A stretch of DNA of 64,000 nt from DASWZN01 sp963841635 (GCA_963841635.1 CAWJDO010000002.1:5146001-5210000); one strand, 5' to 3'. Positions 1-10,500 are shown, counted from the stretch's first letter. The notes: a model not told the origin generated them from the letters alone. Made by a program: numbers and translations.

Positions 1-519
1 TACGCTCTATTCGCCGGCCGCATGTCGGAGGAGAAGGGTCTGGCAACCCTGGCCGCGGCGTGGAAGCTCCTCGACGGCGCCCCGCCCCTCAAGGCCGCGG
101 GCGACGGGCCGCTGGCCGGAACGCTCACCGGCGTTCCGGGTGTAGAGTGGCTGGGCCGGCGCACCCGGGAGGATGTTTTCGGCCTGATGCAGGAGGCGTC
201 CTTCCTGGTCTTCCCGTCGCTTTGCTACGAGGGACTGCCCATGGCCGTTCTGGAGGCCTTTGCCTGCGGGCTGCCGGTGATCGCCTCGCGCAGGGGCGCG
301 ATGGCCGAGGTCGTCGAGGACGGACGCACGGGCTTGCTCTTCCGCCCCTCGGACGCAGCCGATCTGGCAGCCACGGTCGCGTGGGCCGCCACCCACCCGA
401 CCGAACTGAGCCGCATGCGGCGCGAGGCGCGCGCCGAGTTCGAAAGCCGGTACACGGCCGGGCTCAACTATCAGGCCCTGATCGAAATCTACGAGCGGGC
501 CCGGTCCTCCAGGAACTGA
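1..519 (+). CDS. Glycosyltransferase family 4 (group 1), 3' part only
   Basis: The reading frame is open from base 1, so the gene starts before the window; about 172 C-terminal residues are present. The fragment opens with YALFAGRMSEEKGL, the typical start of the nucleotide-sugar-binding C-terminal Rossmann domain of GT4 enzymes. It carries the family's E-x7-E region: FPSLCYEGLPMAVLEAFACG followed by GLPVIASRRGAMAEVV. GT4 enzymes transfer sugars from activated donors, usually on the cytoplasmic face during polysaccharide or O-antigen assembly. The next gene starts 4 bases downstream, and the neighbours are a WecG-type transferase, a WbaP-like initiator and an O-antigen ligase, so a role in a surface polysaccharide repeat unit is likely. 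Substrate cannot be told. Confidence 0.9.
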   Translation, partial: YALFAGRMSEEKGLATLAAAWKLLDGAPPLKAAGDGPLAGTLTGVPGVEWLGRRTREDVFGLMQEASFLVFPSLCYEGLPMAVLEAFACGLPVIASRRGAMAEVVEDGRTGLLFRPSDAADLAATVAWAATHPTELSRMRREARAEFESRYTAGLNYQALIEIYERARSSRN

Positions 520-523
520 AATC

Positions 524-1294
524 ATGGAGCCATCCTGCGCTGTCGAGTCCCGATCCATTCTGGGAATGCGCGCCGACGCCACTTCGTACCCGGCGGCTTC
601 GTCGCAGGTGCTGGCCTGGGCACGAGCGCGCGAATCGCGTTACGTAGCGGTCGCCACCGTGAACAACGTCATGGAGGCCTACGATTCACCCGCTTTTCGC
701 GCCATCATGAACGCCGCCGATCTGGTCACCCCCGACGGGATGCCGCTGGTATGGGGCCTGCGCCTGCTTGGCATACGGGCCGCCGCGCGTGTCTACGGGC
801 CGGATCTGACCCCGTGTCTGCTGAAGGCGGCCGCGCGGGAGCGAATTCCAGTTGGTTTTTATGGGGCGACCGACGCGGTCCTTGAAAAGCTCCTCCGCAC
901 CGTACGGTACCGCTACCCCAGCCTCCGCATCGCCTACGCGTGGGCGCCTCCGTTCCGGGCGCTGAGCCCCGAGGAGGACCTGGCCACGACCAGGCTCATC
1001 AACGATTCCGGCGCCCGCATCCTGTTCGTCGGGCTGAGCACTCCGAAACAGGAACGCTGGATGGCGGCACACCGAGGCCGGGTCGGGGCCGTCATGCTCG
1101 GGGTCGGCGCGGCCTTCGACTTCCTGTCGGGAACCAAGCGCCAGGCGCCGCGCTGGATGATGCGCGCGGGTTTGGAATGGCTGTTCCGGCTGGCCAGCGA
1201 GCCCCGGCGGCTGGCGCTCCGGTATCTAAAGCACAATCCCCGCTTCCTGGTCCTGTTCCTGACGCAGCTGTGCGGCTGGCGGAGCTTCCAATGA
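524..1294 (+). CDS. WecG/TagA/CpsF family glycosyltransferase
   Basis: A 256-residue protein matching the usual length of the WecG/TagA/CpsF (GT26) family, which adds an N-acetylmannosaminuronate-type or related sugar to a lipid-linked intermediate at the membrane. Diagnostic segments are visible: TVNNVMEAYDSPAF near the N-terminus, the catalytic-loop motif VTPDGMPLVWG at about residues 66-77, FYGATDAVLEKL, and the late motif GLSTPKQERWM followed by GVGAAFDFLSG. The stop codon overlaps the ATG of the next gene (ATGA at 1291-1294), so translation of the two is probably coupled. It belongs to the polysaccharide operon that began upstream. The sugar specificity is not readable. Confidence 0.93.
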   Translation: MEPSCAVESRSILGMRADATSYPAASSQVLAWARARESRYVAVATVNNVMEAYDSPAFRAIMNAADLVTPDGMPLVWGLRLLGIRAAARVYGPDLTPCLLKAAARERIPVGFYGATDAVLEKLLRTVRYRYPSLRIAYAWAPPFRALSPEEDLATTRLINDSGARILFVGLSTPKQERWMAAHRGRVGAVMLGVGAAFDFLSGTKRQAPRWMMRAGLEWLFRLASEPRRLALRYLKHNPRFLVLFLTQLCGWRSFQ

Positions 1295-2748
1295 ATCCGA
1301 CACTCGATCTGTGCAGCACGCGAATTCGCGGGCAGGCCGTCGTCGATACCCGCGCCCGTCCGATTGCGACCGGCCTGGTGCTGGCTGGCGCCGACGCGGC
1401 GGGCCTGATGGCGTCGGCCGCTCTCGCCACCTCGCTTTGGCTGCTTGTGAACCCCGCGGCGGGCGGCTACTACGGGATGTGGTCCACCGCGCCGCTGTTC
1501 CTGGTCACGTATGCCGTCCTGGGACTGTACCCTGGCGTGGGACTGAGCCCTGTCGAAGAACTGCGGCGCCTGACGGCTGCAAACGCCATCGTTTTCCTGG
1601 CGCTGACGAGCGCCATATTCCTCCACAAAGAAGTCGCGACCTTTTCGCGCGGCATCTTTATGGCGAAGTGGGTGCTTTCGACGGCTCTGGTGCCGCTGGC
1701 CCGGGCCGCTGCGCGGAGCCTGTTCGCCCGGCGGACGTGGTGGGGTGTTCCGATTCTGATCTTCGGCGCGGGCCAAGCCGCCCGGATGGTCATCACAGCG
1801 CTCAAAAGCCAGCCCGCGCTGGGACTGAAGCCCGTTGCCTGCCTGGACGACGGCGCGCATCGCGACCGCGCCGATTGCGCCGGCGTCGAGATCGCCGGGA
1901 GCTTGTCGGATGCGCCCGCGATCGGGCGCGCCTACGGGATTCGGCATGCGCTCGTCGCCATGCCGTCGCTTTCGGCCAAACAGTTGATCGAAGTCCTCGA
2001 GCGCCGGGCCGCCGCGTTCCCGCACATCATCATCGTTCCCGACCTGCTGGGAATGGCCAGCCTGTGGGTGACAGCGCGCGACCTGGGCGGCGTGCTGGGT
2101 CTGGAGCTGCGCCAGAATCTCCTGATGCCGCTCAACCGGCGTCTGAAACGCGGGCTCGATCTGGTGCTTTGTGCGGTGTTCGGCCTTCTGGCGGCGCCGC
2201 TGGTGGCTCTGGCGGCGCTCCTGATCAAGCGCGTCAATCCGGGTCCCGCGTTCTACGCGCAGGAGCGGGAAGGCGAGGGCGGATCGACGATCCGAGTTCA
2301 CAAGCTGCGCACCATGTACCTCGATGCGGACGCCCTGCTCCAGGAGCACCTGGACCGCAACCCGGCCGCGCGCGCAGAATGGAGCCGTCATTTCAAGCTG
2401 AAGAACGATCCTCGCGTGCTGCCGCTTGTGGGCACGCTGCTGCGCCGCACCAGCCTGGATGAACTGCCGCAGTTATGGAACGTCCTGCGGGGCGAGATGA
2501 GCCTGGTGGGCCCGCGGCCTTTCCCCTTCTACCACCTCGACCAGTTCGACCCCGAATTCCGCCGCCTGCGCGGACAGGCGCCGCCCGGACTCACCGGACT
2601 GTGGCAGGTGGAGGCACGCAGCGACGGCGACCTGGCCGTGCAGGAGAAGCTCGACACCTACTACATCCGTAACTGGTCGCTATGGCTGGATGCATACATC
2701 CTGGCGCGCACGGTCAAGGCGGTGCTGGCACGCAGCGGAGCATACTAG
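1291..2748 (+). CDS. Undecaprenyl-phosphate sugar phosphotransferase (WbaP-like)
   Basis: A 485-residue polyprenyl glycosylphosphotransferase that should start O-antigen or capsule synthesis by moving a sugar-1-phosphate onto undecaprenyl phosphate. The frame is open further upstream, but the ATG at 1291 overlapping the previous stop gives the normal family length. The N-terminal part has several membrane segments (about residues 25-120). A Rossmann-like CoA-binding-type region follows (VPILIFGAGQAARMV). The C-terminal bacterial sugar transferase domain (about 290-485) has KRGLDLVLCAVFGLL as its membrane hairpin, the motif RRTSLDELPQLWNVLRGEM and SLVGPRPFPFYHL. The full five-segment architecture fits WbaP/WcaJ rather than the short PglC type. 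Confidence 0.94.
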   Translation: MNPTLDLCSTRIRGQAVVDTRARPIATGLVLAGADAAGLMASAALATSLWLLVNPAAGGYYGMWSTAPLFLVTYAVLGLYPGVGLSPVEELRRLTAANAIVFLALTSAIFLHKEVATFSRGIFMAKWVLSTALVPLARAAARSLFARRTWWGVPILIFGAGQAARMVITALKSQPALGLKPVACLDDGAHRDRADCAGVEIAGSLSDAPAIGRAYGIRHALVAMPSLSAKQLIEVLERRAAAFPHIIIVPDLLGMASLWVTARDLGGVLGLELRQNLLMPLNRRLKRGLDLVLCAVFGLLAAPLVALAALLIKRVNPGPAFYAQEREGEGGSTIRVHKLRTMYLDADALLQEHLDRNPAARAEWSRHFKLKNDPRVLPLVGTLLRRTSLDELPQLWNVLRGEMSLVGPRPFPFYHLDQFDPEFRRLRGQAPPGLTGLWQVEARSDGDLAVQEKLDTYYIRNWSLWLDAYILARTVKAVLARSGAY

Positions 2749-3944
2749 ATCCGGCGCCCCCGCCCCTGACGCGCTTCTCGGAGGCGGCCCTGGCCGTGCT
2801 GCTGGCGTTCGGGATCCTGACGATCTCCGTTGCGGCCCGCTGGCCGGTTGCCATCTTCGACGCCGGCCTGTTCGCGCTGGGAGCGGCCTGGGCAACGCGT
2901 CTTGTCGCGCGGCCGTTCGCTTTCCGCTCGAGCCCGCTCGCGGCGGCGCTGGCCGCGGCGACCGCCTGGCCGCTGGTGCAACTGGCCGCCGGATCGAGCG
3001 TCTACCGGTTCGAAACCTGGAGTGCCACGCTGGAGTGGGCGGCGCACCTCACCGTGTTCCTGCTCGCTCTCCAGCTTTTCGGCGACTCGGCCCGGCTCGG
3101 CCGTTTCCTCGATGCCCTGCTTTGGTTCGGCACCGCGATCGCGGCGGTGTCGCTGCTCCAACTGTTCACTTCGGGCGGGCGCGTCTTCTGGCTCTTTCCG
3201 ACCCCATACAAAGACCTGGTCCTGGGGCCGTTTGTGTATCGCAATAGCTATGCGGCATTCGTCGAACTGGTACTCCCGCTGGCGCTGCTCAAGGCCTTGG
3301 CGCGTCCACACACCGCGCTAGCCTGGTCCTCCGCGGCCGCGCTGATGACGGCCTCGGTGGTGGCAAGCGGCTCGAGAGCGGGCACTGTCCTGGTTGGTCT
3401 CGAGACGCTCGCGATCGTCGCCCTTGAGGCCCGCGGCCGCGCTCGCGGTGCCGTGTGGAAACTGGCCGCTGCCACAGCGGTACTGGTTGCCATCGCCGGC
3501 CCGGGCTTCCTTTGGGCCCGGTTCCAAACCGACCCGCTGGCGGTGCGCCGTGAGCTGGTCGGATCCTCCCTCGCCATGTTCCGGGAGAGGCCCTGGATGG
3601 GGTTCGGCCTCGGCACCTGGCCTACTGCCTATCCCGCCTATGCCACGTTCGATCTGGGCCTGTTCGCCAATCACGCTCACTGCGACTGGGCGGAGTGGGC
3701 GGCCGAAGGAGGACTACCGTTTCTGGCCGCGGCAGCCGCGCTCGCCTCGGCCGCGTTGGTCTGGTCCGGCCGCCGTCGCTGGGCGATCGGAGTGGCTGCG
3801 GTTTTCGTTCACGCGCTGGTGGACTATCCGCTGCAGAAGCCGGTTCTGGCGGCCCTCACCTTCACCCTCTTGGGCGCCCTGGCGGCCGATGCCCGCGCGC
3901 CGTCGAAGGCTTCGCCGAAAGGACCGACATGGCCGTCATCCTGA
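2682..3944 (+). CDS. O-antigen ligase/polymerase-like membrane protein
   Basis: A polytopic membrane protein of about 420 residues with around ten hydrophobic segments and the Wzy_C/O-antigen ligase signature. The signature comprises ASGSRAGTVL in a transmembrane helix, then a periplasmic loop with RPWMGFGLGTWPTAYPAY and FANHAHCDWAEWAAEGG. Such proteins join or polymerise undecaprenyl-linked glycans on the periplasmic side. The start is uncertain. ATG 2682 lies 67 bases inside the WbaP-like gene and gives a polar, Pro-rich leader; a CTG at 2766 just after that gene's stop would begin next to the first membrane helix. The 3' end overlaps the next gene by 16 bases. Ligase versus polymerase cannot be decided from sequence. 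Confidence 0.87.
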   Translation: MAGCIHPGAHGQGGAGTQRSILDPAPPPLTRFSEAALAVLLAFGILTISVAARWPVAIFDAGLFALGAAWATRLVARPFAFRSSPLAAALAAATAWPLVQLAAGSSVYRFETWSATLEWAAHLTVFLLALQLFGDSARLGRFLDALLWFGTAIAAVSLLQLFTSGGRVFWLFPTPYKDLVLGPFVYRNSYAAFVELVLPLALLKALARPHTALAWSSAAALMTASVVASGSRAGTVLVGLETLAIVALEARGRARGAVWKLAAATAVLVAIAGPGFLWARFQTDPLAVRRELVGSSLAMFRERPWMGFGLGTWPTAYPAYATFDLGLFANHAHCDWAEWAAEGGLPFLAAAAALASAALVWSGRRRWAIGVAAVFVHALVDYPLQKPVLAALTFTLLGALAADARAPSKASPKGPTWPSS

Positions 3945-5647
3945 TCTCGTGGTGCCTGCTGGGAGCGTGCGCGATCGCCCTTGGTCTCGCGATCCTACAG
4001 GCGCTTGGGGCGGATCGGGCCCTGGGCGACCCTTTGGACCGCATTGCGATTGCAGCGTGGCTCGGCCTGGGTACGGCAGCGGCGCTCTCGCTCGCCGCGG
4101 GCCTTTTCGTGCCGGTCATGCCCTGGATCTTTCTGGCGCCTGCCCTGGCATCGGCGGCAGCCCTCGCCCGGCCGCGTAAGGTTGCCGCCGCCTTCCGGCC
4201 ATCTGCGTTCCAGGCCGGCTGCTCGCTGGCCCTCCTGCTCTCGTTGGCCTGCGCCTCCGCGGTTGCCGAAGTGGATGCCTACGACACGGCCCTCTACCAT
4301 CAACAGGCCGTGTCCTGGCTCTCGCATTTCGGCGTCGTCAAGGGACTCGCATGGCTCCATTTCCGGCTGGGCTGGAGTTCGTCCTGGTTCGCTTTGGGCG
4401 CGACTCTGAATCACGGCATTCTGGCGGGCCGGGTGAGCCCGATTCTGGGCGGCTTCGCGATGGCGCTGGCCGCCCTGCACTGGCTTCTGACACTGGACCG
4501 GGTGGCGCGCCGCAACGCCCGGCCCGCCGACTGGTACCTGCTGTTCACATACCCGATCCTGTTGGCCGCCGCGTGGTCCTGGCACTACGATGCCTCGCTG
4601 GGGCCCGACCTGCCGGCCTGGATTCTGTGCGCGCTCACGGTGTGGATCGTTCTCGTTCTTCGCCCGGTCGACGCGGAATTTGGGGCGCTGTCGCTTCCGT
4701 TCCTGGTGGCAAGCCTGGCCTGCTCGTTCAAGCTCAGCATGCTGCCGCTGCTTCCGCTCACCCTGCCCCTTCCCTTCCTGCTCACAGGGAAACCTGGGGC
4801 GCCGGCCCGCTGGGTCCGGATGGCCGTGCTGGCGGCCTGTCTTCTCCCGGTGCTGGTGGCCATGGCGGCCAACGTCACGACCAGCGGTTGTCCCCTCTAT
4901 CCCTCCCCGCTGGGCCGAATCGATACTCCGTGGGCGGTGCCGGCCTCGTTTGCTCGTCTGGTAACGCAGCAGACCACCGAGTTTGCCCGCTGGCACGGCG
5001 TCGAGGATCGTTCCAAACACGGCGGCGCGGCGTGGCTGCGCTCCTGGGTGGAGCGAAAAGACAAAGCCGGTCTCGTCGGGCTGGCATTGATCGGGGCGGC
5101 GGTCTTGATCCGGCGTTGGATCGCCGGGCGATCGCGGTTTCTCCTGTGGGTGCTCGCTACCGGCTTGGCTGGACTTGCATTTCTGTTTTGGGGCGCGCCG
5201 AATCCGAGGTTCGGACTGAGCTTCTTCCTGCTTTTCCCGGCCACCGCGCTCGCCCTCGCGGTTGGGCGCCTGCAGTTCGGCGTCCCCAGGCTGCGCCCGC
5301 TCTTCCTGTCTCTGGTGGTGGTCTCGATCTGCGCGGGAGTGATCCTGGGGGCCGGCTTGCGCACGCACCAGGTCCGGCCCTTCAGAGCATTCGGCAATCG
5401 CTGGCTCCTCCCGCAGCCGATGCCAAACCAGGAGGGCGTCTCCGTACACGTTTTCAACCGAGCCTCAGATCGCGTGACCGAGTTGCGGGCGGCCAGCGCC
5501 GTCAACGGCGGCCTGCGTATCCTGATGCCCGTGGGCTCGGATCAGTGCTGGGACCTTCCCCTGCCTTGCACGCCGGAACTCATCGACCGGCACTTCCAAC
5601 TGCGAGACCGGGTGGCCGGCTTGCGCGGCGGATTCGCCGGTTTCTGA
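3929..5647 (+). CDS. Polytopic membrane protein, LIC_10190/GT-C-like
   Basis: A 572-residue protein dominated by hydrophobic helices. I take ATG 3929, 16 bases before the upstream stop, because the longer frame upstream reads as low-complexity shadow. After the second helix comes a periplasmic loop with an acidic pair and the segment VDAYDTALYHQQAVSWLSHF, then GLAWLHFRLGWSSSWFALGA. This arrangement is reminiscent of LIC_10190-type membrane proteins and GT-C glycosyltransferases, which use polyprenyl-linked sugars. As the last gene of the polysaccharide operon it may modify the glycan or lipid carrier. The family placement is from remembered motif shape, so function is tentative. The next 138 bases to the convergent MFS gene show no clear terminator. 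Confidence 0.8.
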   Translation: MAVILISWCLLGACAIALGLAILQALGADRALGDPLDRIAIAAWLGLGTAAALSLAAGLFVPVMPWIFLAPALASAAALARPRKVAAAFRPSAFQAGCSLALLLSLACASAVAEVDAYDTALYHQQAVSWLSHFGVVKGLAWLHFRLGWSSSWFALGATLNHGILAGRVSPILGGFAMALAALHWLLTLDRVARRNARPADWYLLFTYPILLAAAWSWHYDASLGPDLPAWILCALTVWIVLVLRPVDAEFGALSLPFLVASLACSFKLSMLPLLPLTLPLPFLLTGKPGAPARWVRMAVLAACLLPVLVAMAANVTTSGCPLYPSPLGRIDTPWAVPASFARLVTQQTTEFARWHGVEDRSKHGGAAWLRSWVERKDKAGLVGLALIGAAVLIRRWIAGRSRFLLWVLATGLAGLAFLFWGAPNPRFGLSFFLLFPATALALAVGRLQFGVPRLRPLFLSLVVVSICAGVILGAGLRTHQVRPFRAFGNRWLLPQPMPNQEGVSVHVFNRASDRVTELRAASAVNGGLRILMPVGSDQCWDLPLPCTPELIDRHFQLRDRVAGLRGGFAGF

Positions 5648-5785
5648 TCGGCGCCCAGCGGTGCCGCGGCGGACCTCCAGCACTTCCTCGCGACCCCATC
5701 GCACCTCTCGCTACGCGATGGAATCCCCCGCTCCGGATTTGCCTCGCCACCGCGCCCGGGCCGAAGTGCCGGGAATCGACGCCGG

Positions 5786-7081
5786 CTACGGATCCCAAAC
5801 ACGGCTGTCGGGATCCACCAGCAACCAGGCCGCCGACCCGGCCGCCGCCAGCGCCGCCGCTACCAGGAACGAAGCATCCCAGCCGAAGTGCTTGGCAATC
5901 CACGGTGTCAGTGAAGCGGTAACCGCCCCGCCGATCTGCCCTCCCATATTCATCAGGCCCGATGTGAACCCCGCCCAGGGACCCGCGATGTCCGCCGTAA
6001 CCGCCCAGTACGCACTCTGCGAGAGGTACAGCGCGCCGGCGCCGCCTGCTAGCGCGACGCTGGCCAGTTGCGCGCTCTGCACCTGGGTCGCCAGCGCCAG
6101 GAAGACGGCGGCCAGCCCCATTCCGAACGCCGCCACTCCGCAACGTCCCACGCGGCGCCCGTAGCGGCCGACGAGGACATCGGCCACCCATCCTCCCAGC
6201 GGCGAGCCGATCGCGATGGCCAGAAACGCGATGGTCGAGTAAATCGTACTCTTTTTGAGATCCAGCTTCAGAACTTGATGGAGGTAAATGAAGAACCATG
6301 TGAAAAAAATGTATGAGGCATAGCCGAAGGTGAAGTAAGCCAGGGTAACCACCCGTACGTTCCTGTTGCTGACAATCCGCCTCCAGGGCGGGGCCTCGCG
6401 TCCGCTCGCCGGCCCAACCGGCACGGGCAGTCCTGACTCGATGCGCGCCAACTCACGCTTCCCGATCCAGGGGTGCTCCCGCGGGGAGTCGCGCGCCATG
6501 AGATACCAGATCGCCCCCGCCGCCAGACCGATAAGCGCGCTGGCATAGAAGGACCAACGCCAGCCCCAGTGCACCAGGATGTACGTGATGAGCGGGGGCG
6601 TGATGGCGGAGCCGGCTCCGACACCCGCGAAGATCAGGCCGTTGGCGATGCCCCTCTCCGCCGTAGGAATCCAACTCGCCACCAGCCGGTTCGAGGACGG
6701 ATACACCACCGCCTCGCCATTGCCGAGCACGAACCTCACTACCAGGAGCAGCGGCAGCGCCAGCGCGAATCCGACCGGGACCAGCGCGGTCAAGGTGGTA
6801 AACAAGCCCCACCACACCACGCCCAGAGCAATGACCCTTCGTGGCCCGAAGCGATCGGCCAGCCGCCCGCCGGGAGCCTGAAACAGCGCGTAGCCCAAAA
6901 CGAACGCGCTGAACACCCAGCCCAGTTGCTGTTCCGATAGCTTGTACTCCGTCCTCAGCGCCTGGCCGGCGATCGAGAGATTGACGCGATCCAGGAACGC
7001 CACCGCGCTCATGACAAACATCCACGAGATGAGCGCCCACCGCAGCCGGCCTTCCAAGAGTCTCCGCACCACGACTCGCAT
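5786..7081 (-). CDS. MFS transporter, anion:cation symporter (ACS) type
   Basis: A 431-residue protein with twelve predicted membrane helices and the major facilitator signature. The loop 2-3 motif GGRLADRFGPRRVIALG and the helix-1 region MSAVAFLDRVNLSIAGQAL are typical of the ACS family, which takes up sugar acids such as hexuronates, galactonate or glucarate with protons. A second GGWVADVLVGRYGRRVGR occurs in the loop between helices 8 and 9. The gene converges on the polysaccharide operon and sits alone, 152 bases before tRNA-Ser, so context does not name a substrate. The start ATG (7079-7081) places the polar arm MRVVVRRLLEGRLRW before helix 1. Confidence 0.92.
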   Translation of the reverse strand: MRVVVRRLLEGRLRWALISWMFVMSAVAFLDRVNLSIAGQALRTEYKLSEQQLGWVFSAFVLGYALFQAPGGRLADRFGPRRVIALGVVWWGLFTTLTALVPVGFALALPLLLVVRFVLGNGEAVVYPSSNRLVASWIPTAERGIANGLIFAGVGAGSAITPPLITYILVHWGWRWSFYASALIGLAAGAIWYLMARDSPREHPWIGKRELARIESGLPVPVGPASGREAPPWRRIVSNRNVRVVTLAYFTFGYASYIFFTWFFIYLHQVLKLDLKKSTIYSTIAFLAIAIGSPLGGWVADVLVGRYGRRVGRCGVAAFGMGLAAVFLALATQVQSAQLASVALAGGAGALYLSQSAYWAVTADIAGPWAGFTSGLMNMGGQIGGAVTASLTPWIAKHFGWDASFLVAAALAAAGSAAWLLVDPDSRVWDP

Positions 7082-7203
7082 TATTTCACAGCGCGGCGCT
7101 CGCGGCTGTGACCGCGAGGCAGGGCCGCGCGCGCCGCCCGGCGGCGGGCACGGCGGCGAGACGGTGCAGTCCTCCGCAGCGTCCTGGCCGCAAGGCCCTT
7201 CTG

Positions 7204-7209
7204 TATACT
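7204..7209 (+). promoter_or_regulatory. Probable -10 box of the tRNA-Ser gene
   Basis: TATACT lies 24 bases before the mature tRNA 5' end, the expected place for a sigma-70-type -10 element. The -35 region around 7181 (GTCCTGG) is weak. The rest of 7082-7233 is GC-rich with no supported gene. Confidence 0.5.
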
Positions 7210-7233
7210 AGAAGTCAGCCCCGCATTCAAGCC

Positions 7234-7323
7234 GGTGAGGTGCGAGAGTGGTTGAATCGGGCGGTCTCGAAAACCGTTGAGGGGGTGACTCCTCCGTGGG
7301 TTCGAATCCCACCCTCACCGCCA
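7234..7323 (+). tRNA. tRNA-Ser(CGA), CCA encoded
   Basis: A complete class II tRNA can be folded by eye. The acceptor stem GGTGAGG pairs with CCTCACC, the D stem CGA pairs with TCG, and the anticodon stem GCGGT pairs with ACCGT around loop CTCGAAA (anticodon CGA). A long variable arm has GAGG pairing with CCTC, and the T arm is GTGGG-TTCGAAT-CCCAC. Discriminator G and genomic CCA end at 7323. The long variable arm confirms serine identity. Its last 21-26 bases recur at three downstream places, which makes this gene the likely integration target for the following islands. Confidence 0.97.
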
Positions 7324-7416
7324 TTTAGAATCAATTATTTACGGATTGCTTTGGGCAATACCAGCTAGAGTTTCGACTTGTATTCGCCTTCTTGCACACG
7401 TGCTTTCAGTCGTTTA

Positions 7417-7479
7417 GGCCACCGTGGGTGGCAAGAGAGCCCTCACTGCAAGAATTGCCCAAACACACCCACGGAGGCC
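7417..7479. repeat. Inverted repeat downstream of tRNA-Ser
   Basis: GGCCACCGTGGGTG (7417-7430) faces CACCCACGGAGGCC (7466-7479), 14-base arms with one mismatch and a 35-base gap. The left arm and following bases (ACCGTGGGTGGC, then CCTCAC after eight less-conserved bases) reappear at 14050, about 100 bases after the second copy of the tRNA 3' end. The element may therefore be an arm site of the same integration system. It lies in the 238-base gap between the tRNA and the efflux operon, which has no supported gene. It could instead act as the efflux operon's terminator, although no T-run is seen. Confidence 0.55.
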
Positions 7480-7561
7480 TCAATAGGAAGGCGAGCGCGC
7501 CAGTCGCGCGAGCTCGTCTTACAGACGCAAGCAGTCCGCGATATCCGCCGGCGCCGATTGT

Positions 7562-10500
7562 TCAGATCGCTTCTACGTCGGCTCGCCGCTCGAACCAGCG
7601 ATACAAAGTCGGCAAAAGGACCAGCGTCAAGAATGTCGAGGTCGCCAATCCACCCACAACCACGGTGGCGAGTGGCCGCTGAATTTCTGACCCGGGGCCT
7701 GTGGCAAACAGCATCGGAATCAGGCTGAAGATGGCTATCGAAGCTGTCATCAGCACGGGCCGCAACCTGTCCTCGCTTCCCTGGGCGACGGCCTCCTCGA
7801 CGGAAACGCCTTCGTCGCGGAGTTGGGCGATGCGCGAGACTAGCACGACGCCGTTCAGAACGGCAACCCCGAAGAGCACGATGAACCCTACGGACGCTGG
7901 GACCGACAGATAAAGCCCGGAAGCATACAGCGCAAGCACGCCGCCGATGAGAGCGAACGGCAGATTGAAAATCACCAGCATCGCTAAGCGCACCGACTTG
8001 AACGTGATGAGCAATAGCAGCAGAATCAGGCCCACCGCAATCGGAGCGATGATCATGAGCCTGGACATCGCGCGCTGCTGGTTCTCGAACTGGCCTCCCC
8101 ACGTCGTGTGATAGCCGGTTGGCAGGTTCACCTTCCTCCGGATGACGCCGCGCGCTTCGGCAACGTAGCTCCCTATGTCCCGGTCGTGAATGTTGATCTC
8201 GATGCCAATGCGCCGCAGTCCATTTTCCCGGCTCACTTGCACCGGACCCTGGACGACCTCAATGTTTGCGAGTTGGCTTAGCGGCACGTTGTATCCATCC
8301 CGGGTCGGTACGAGCGTGTTGCCGATCGTCTCCACTGAGCTGCGGTACTCGGCCGGGTACCGGACAGCAACATCGAACGCGCGGTTCTCCTCGTAGAATT
8401 TGGTCGCCGCCTTTCCCCCAACGGAGATCTCAACGATGTGCAACACGTCGCTCACATTCACTCCATGGCGTGCGATCTTGCTGCGGTCGATGTTGATCGA
8501 GAGGTACGGCTGCCCGCCGACCCGCTCCACCACCAGGTCGGCTGTGCCCCGGATGTCACGCAGCGCGGCGCCGATCTCATCAGCCTTTCGACCGAGGACC
8601 TCCATGTCGTCACCGAAGACCTTGACGATGAGCTGGGCGCGCGTCCCGGCCACAAGCTCATCGATTCGACACTGAATGGGTTGACTGAAGCTGAACGCGA
8701 CGCCTGGAATTGTGGAGATCGCCTGTCTCATCTTCTCGGTCAATTGGTCCCGATCGGATGCCGTCTTCCACTCCGACCGCGGCAGGAGAATCCCGGTGAA
8801 GCCCGTCTTGTCGACCCCCCTCGCCTCGAGGGCAATGCCTGTCTGTCCGGTCCGTGAGATGACCGTGGTGAGCTCCGGGAAAGCCTTCAGCTTCTTCTCG
8901 ATGAGATTTGTCAGGTCGAGCGCCTTGTCCAGAGAGATTCCGGGCAGCAGTTGCACGTCCATATCGAAGGCGCCCTCATCCATGACCGGGATGAATTCCG
9001 TTCCGAGCCGCGGGACAACGAACAGCGCCGCAATCAGGGCGACGCCGGCCGCGGACAGAACCACGACCCGGTTCTTCATGGCCCAGCCGAGAAAGCGCCG
9101 GTAGCTAGTCCTGGCGCCTCGCATGAAAATGCTCTCCTTTTTGGGACCGGCCCTCAGCACAAACGCGCACAGCACAGGAATCACGAAGACGGACAGGACC
9201 AGCGACGAAAGTAGAGCAATGACAACCGTCAGGGCCAGCGGGCCGAACATCTTCCCCTCCAGACCTTGCAGGGAAAGGATGGGGAGGAAAGTCGTGGCGA
9301 TGATCAACTCGCCGAAGATGCTCGGTTTTAGAACCTCCTGCACCGCCTTCAGCACCGTCGACAGCGTACGCGCGGAGTTCCCCTGCTCGCTCAGGCGTCG
9401 CTGCACATTCTCGACCTGGATAATCGTCGGGTCGAGGATCATCCCGATCGATACCGCCAATCCACCCAGGGACATCAGGTTCGCATCGAGCCCGACGTTC
9501 TTCATCACGATGAATGTCAGGAACAGTGCAAGAGGAAGGGAGACGATAACCACTGCCGCGCCGCGCAGACCCCTGAGCATCAGGTAGAGAATAAGCACGA
9601 CCAGAATCGAGCCTTCCAACAGCGCTTTGGCGACGGTCCCCACGCTGCTTGCGACGATCTCGGAGCGGTCATAGTAAGGGACGATCTTCATCCCGGGAGG
9701 CAGGGTGTTGCTCTCATTGATCTCCTTGACTTTCTCCTTAACCGCCTGGACCACCGCGCGGCCGTTCCCGCCGCGCAGCATCATCACGATGCCGCCGACC
9801 GCTTCTGTTTCTCCGTTCAAGAGTGCGGCGCCCTGGCGGACCGCCTCGCCGATCTGCACCTCGGCAACATCGCGGACGAACACCGGCGTGCCCGCCCGCG
9901 CGGCGACTACGACGTTCCGGATGTCGTCTTCGGACTTCATCAGTCCGACACCGCGCACAATGTACTGCTCGTCGAAGCGGTCCAGGACATTGCCGCCGAC
10001 ATTTTCGTTGCTCTTCGCGATCGTTTCGTAGACATCGTCGAGCGTCAAATTGTAGGCAACGAGTTTGGCTGGATCGACCAGGACCTGGTACTGCCTGAAA
10101 TATCCTCCGAAGGAATTGATCTCGTTCACGCCAGGCACGCTCTTCAGCAGAGGAGTGACAACCCACTCCTGCAGCGTGCGCACATCGGCCAGGTAGCGCC
10201 TTCGGGCTTCCGGACAGGCGGGTGTCGGCGGCCCCTGAAGGGTGTATTGGTAGACCTCGCCCATCGCCGTTGCGATCGGCCCCATGGTCACGCTGACCGA
10301 GCTCGGCACACTGGATGACGCCTCCTCCAGGCGCTGGAAGACCAACTGGCGGGCAAAGTAGATATCGACACTGTCTTTGAAGACAATCGTGACCACCGAG
10401 AGCCCGAACTTGGTGATCGACCGCATCTGGTCCACGTCCGGGAGTCCCCTCATGGCGTTTTCGATCGGGTAGGTGACAAATCGTTCGATCTCCAAGGCCG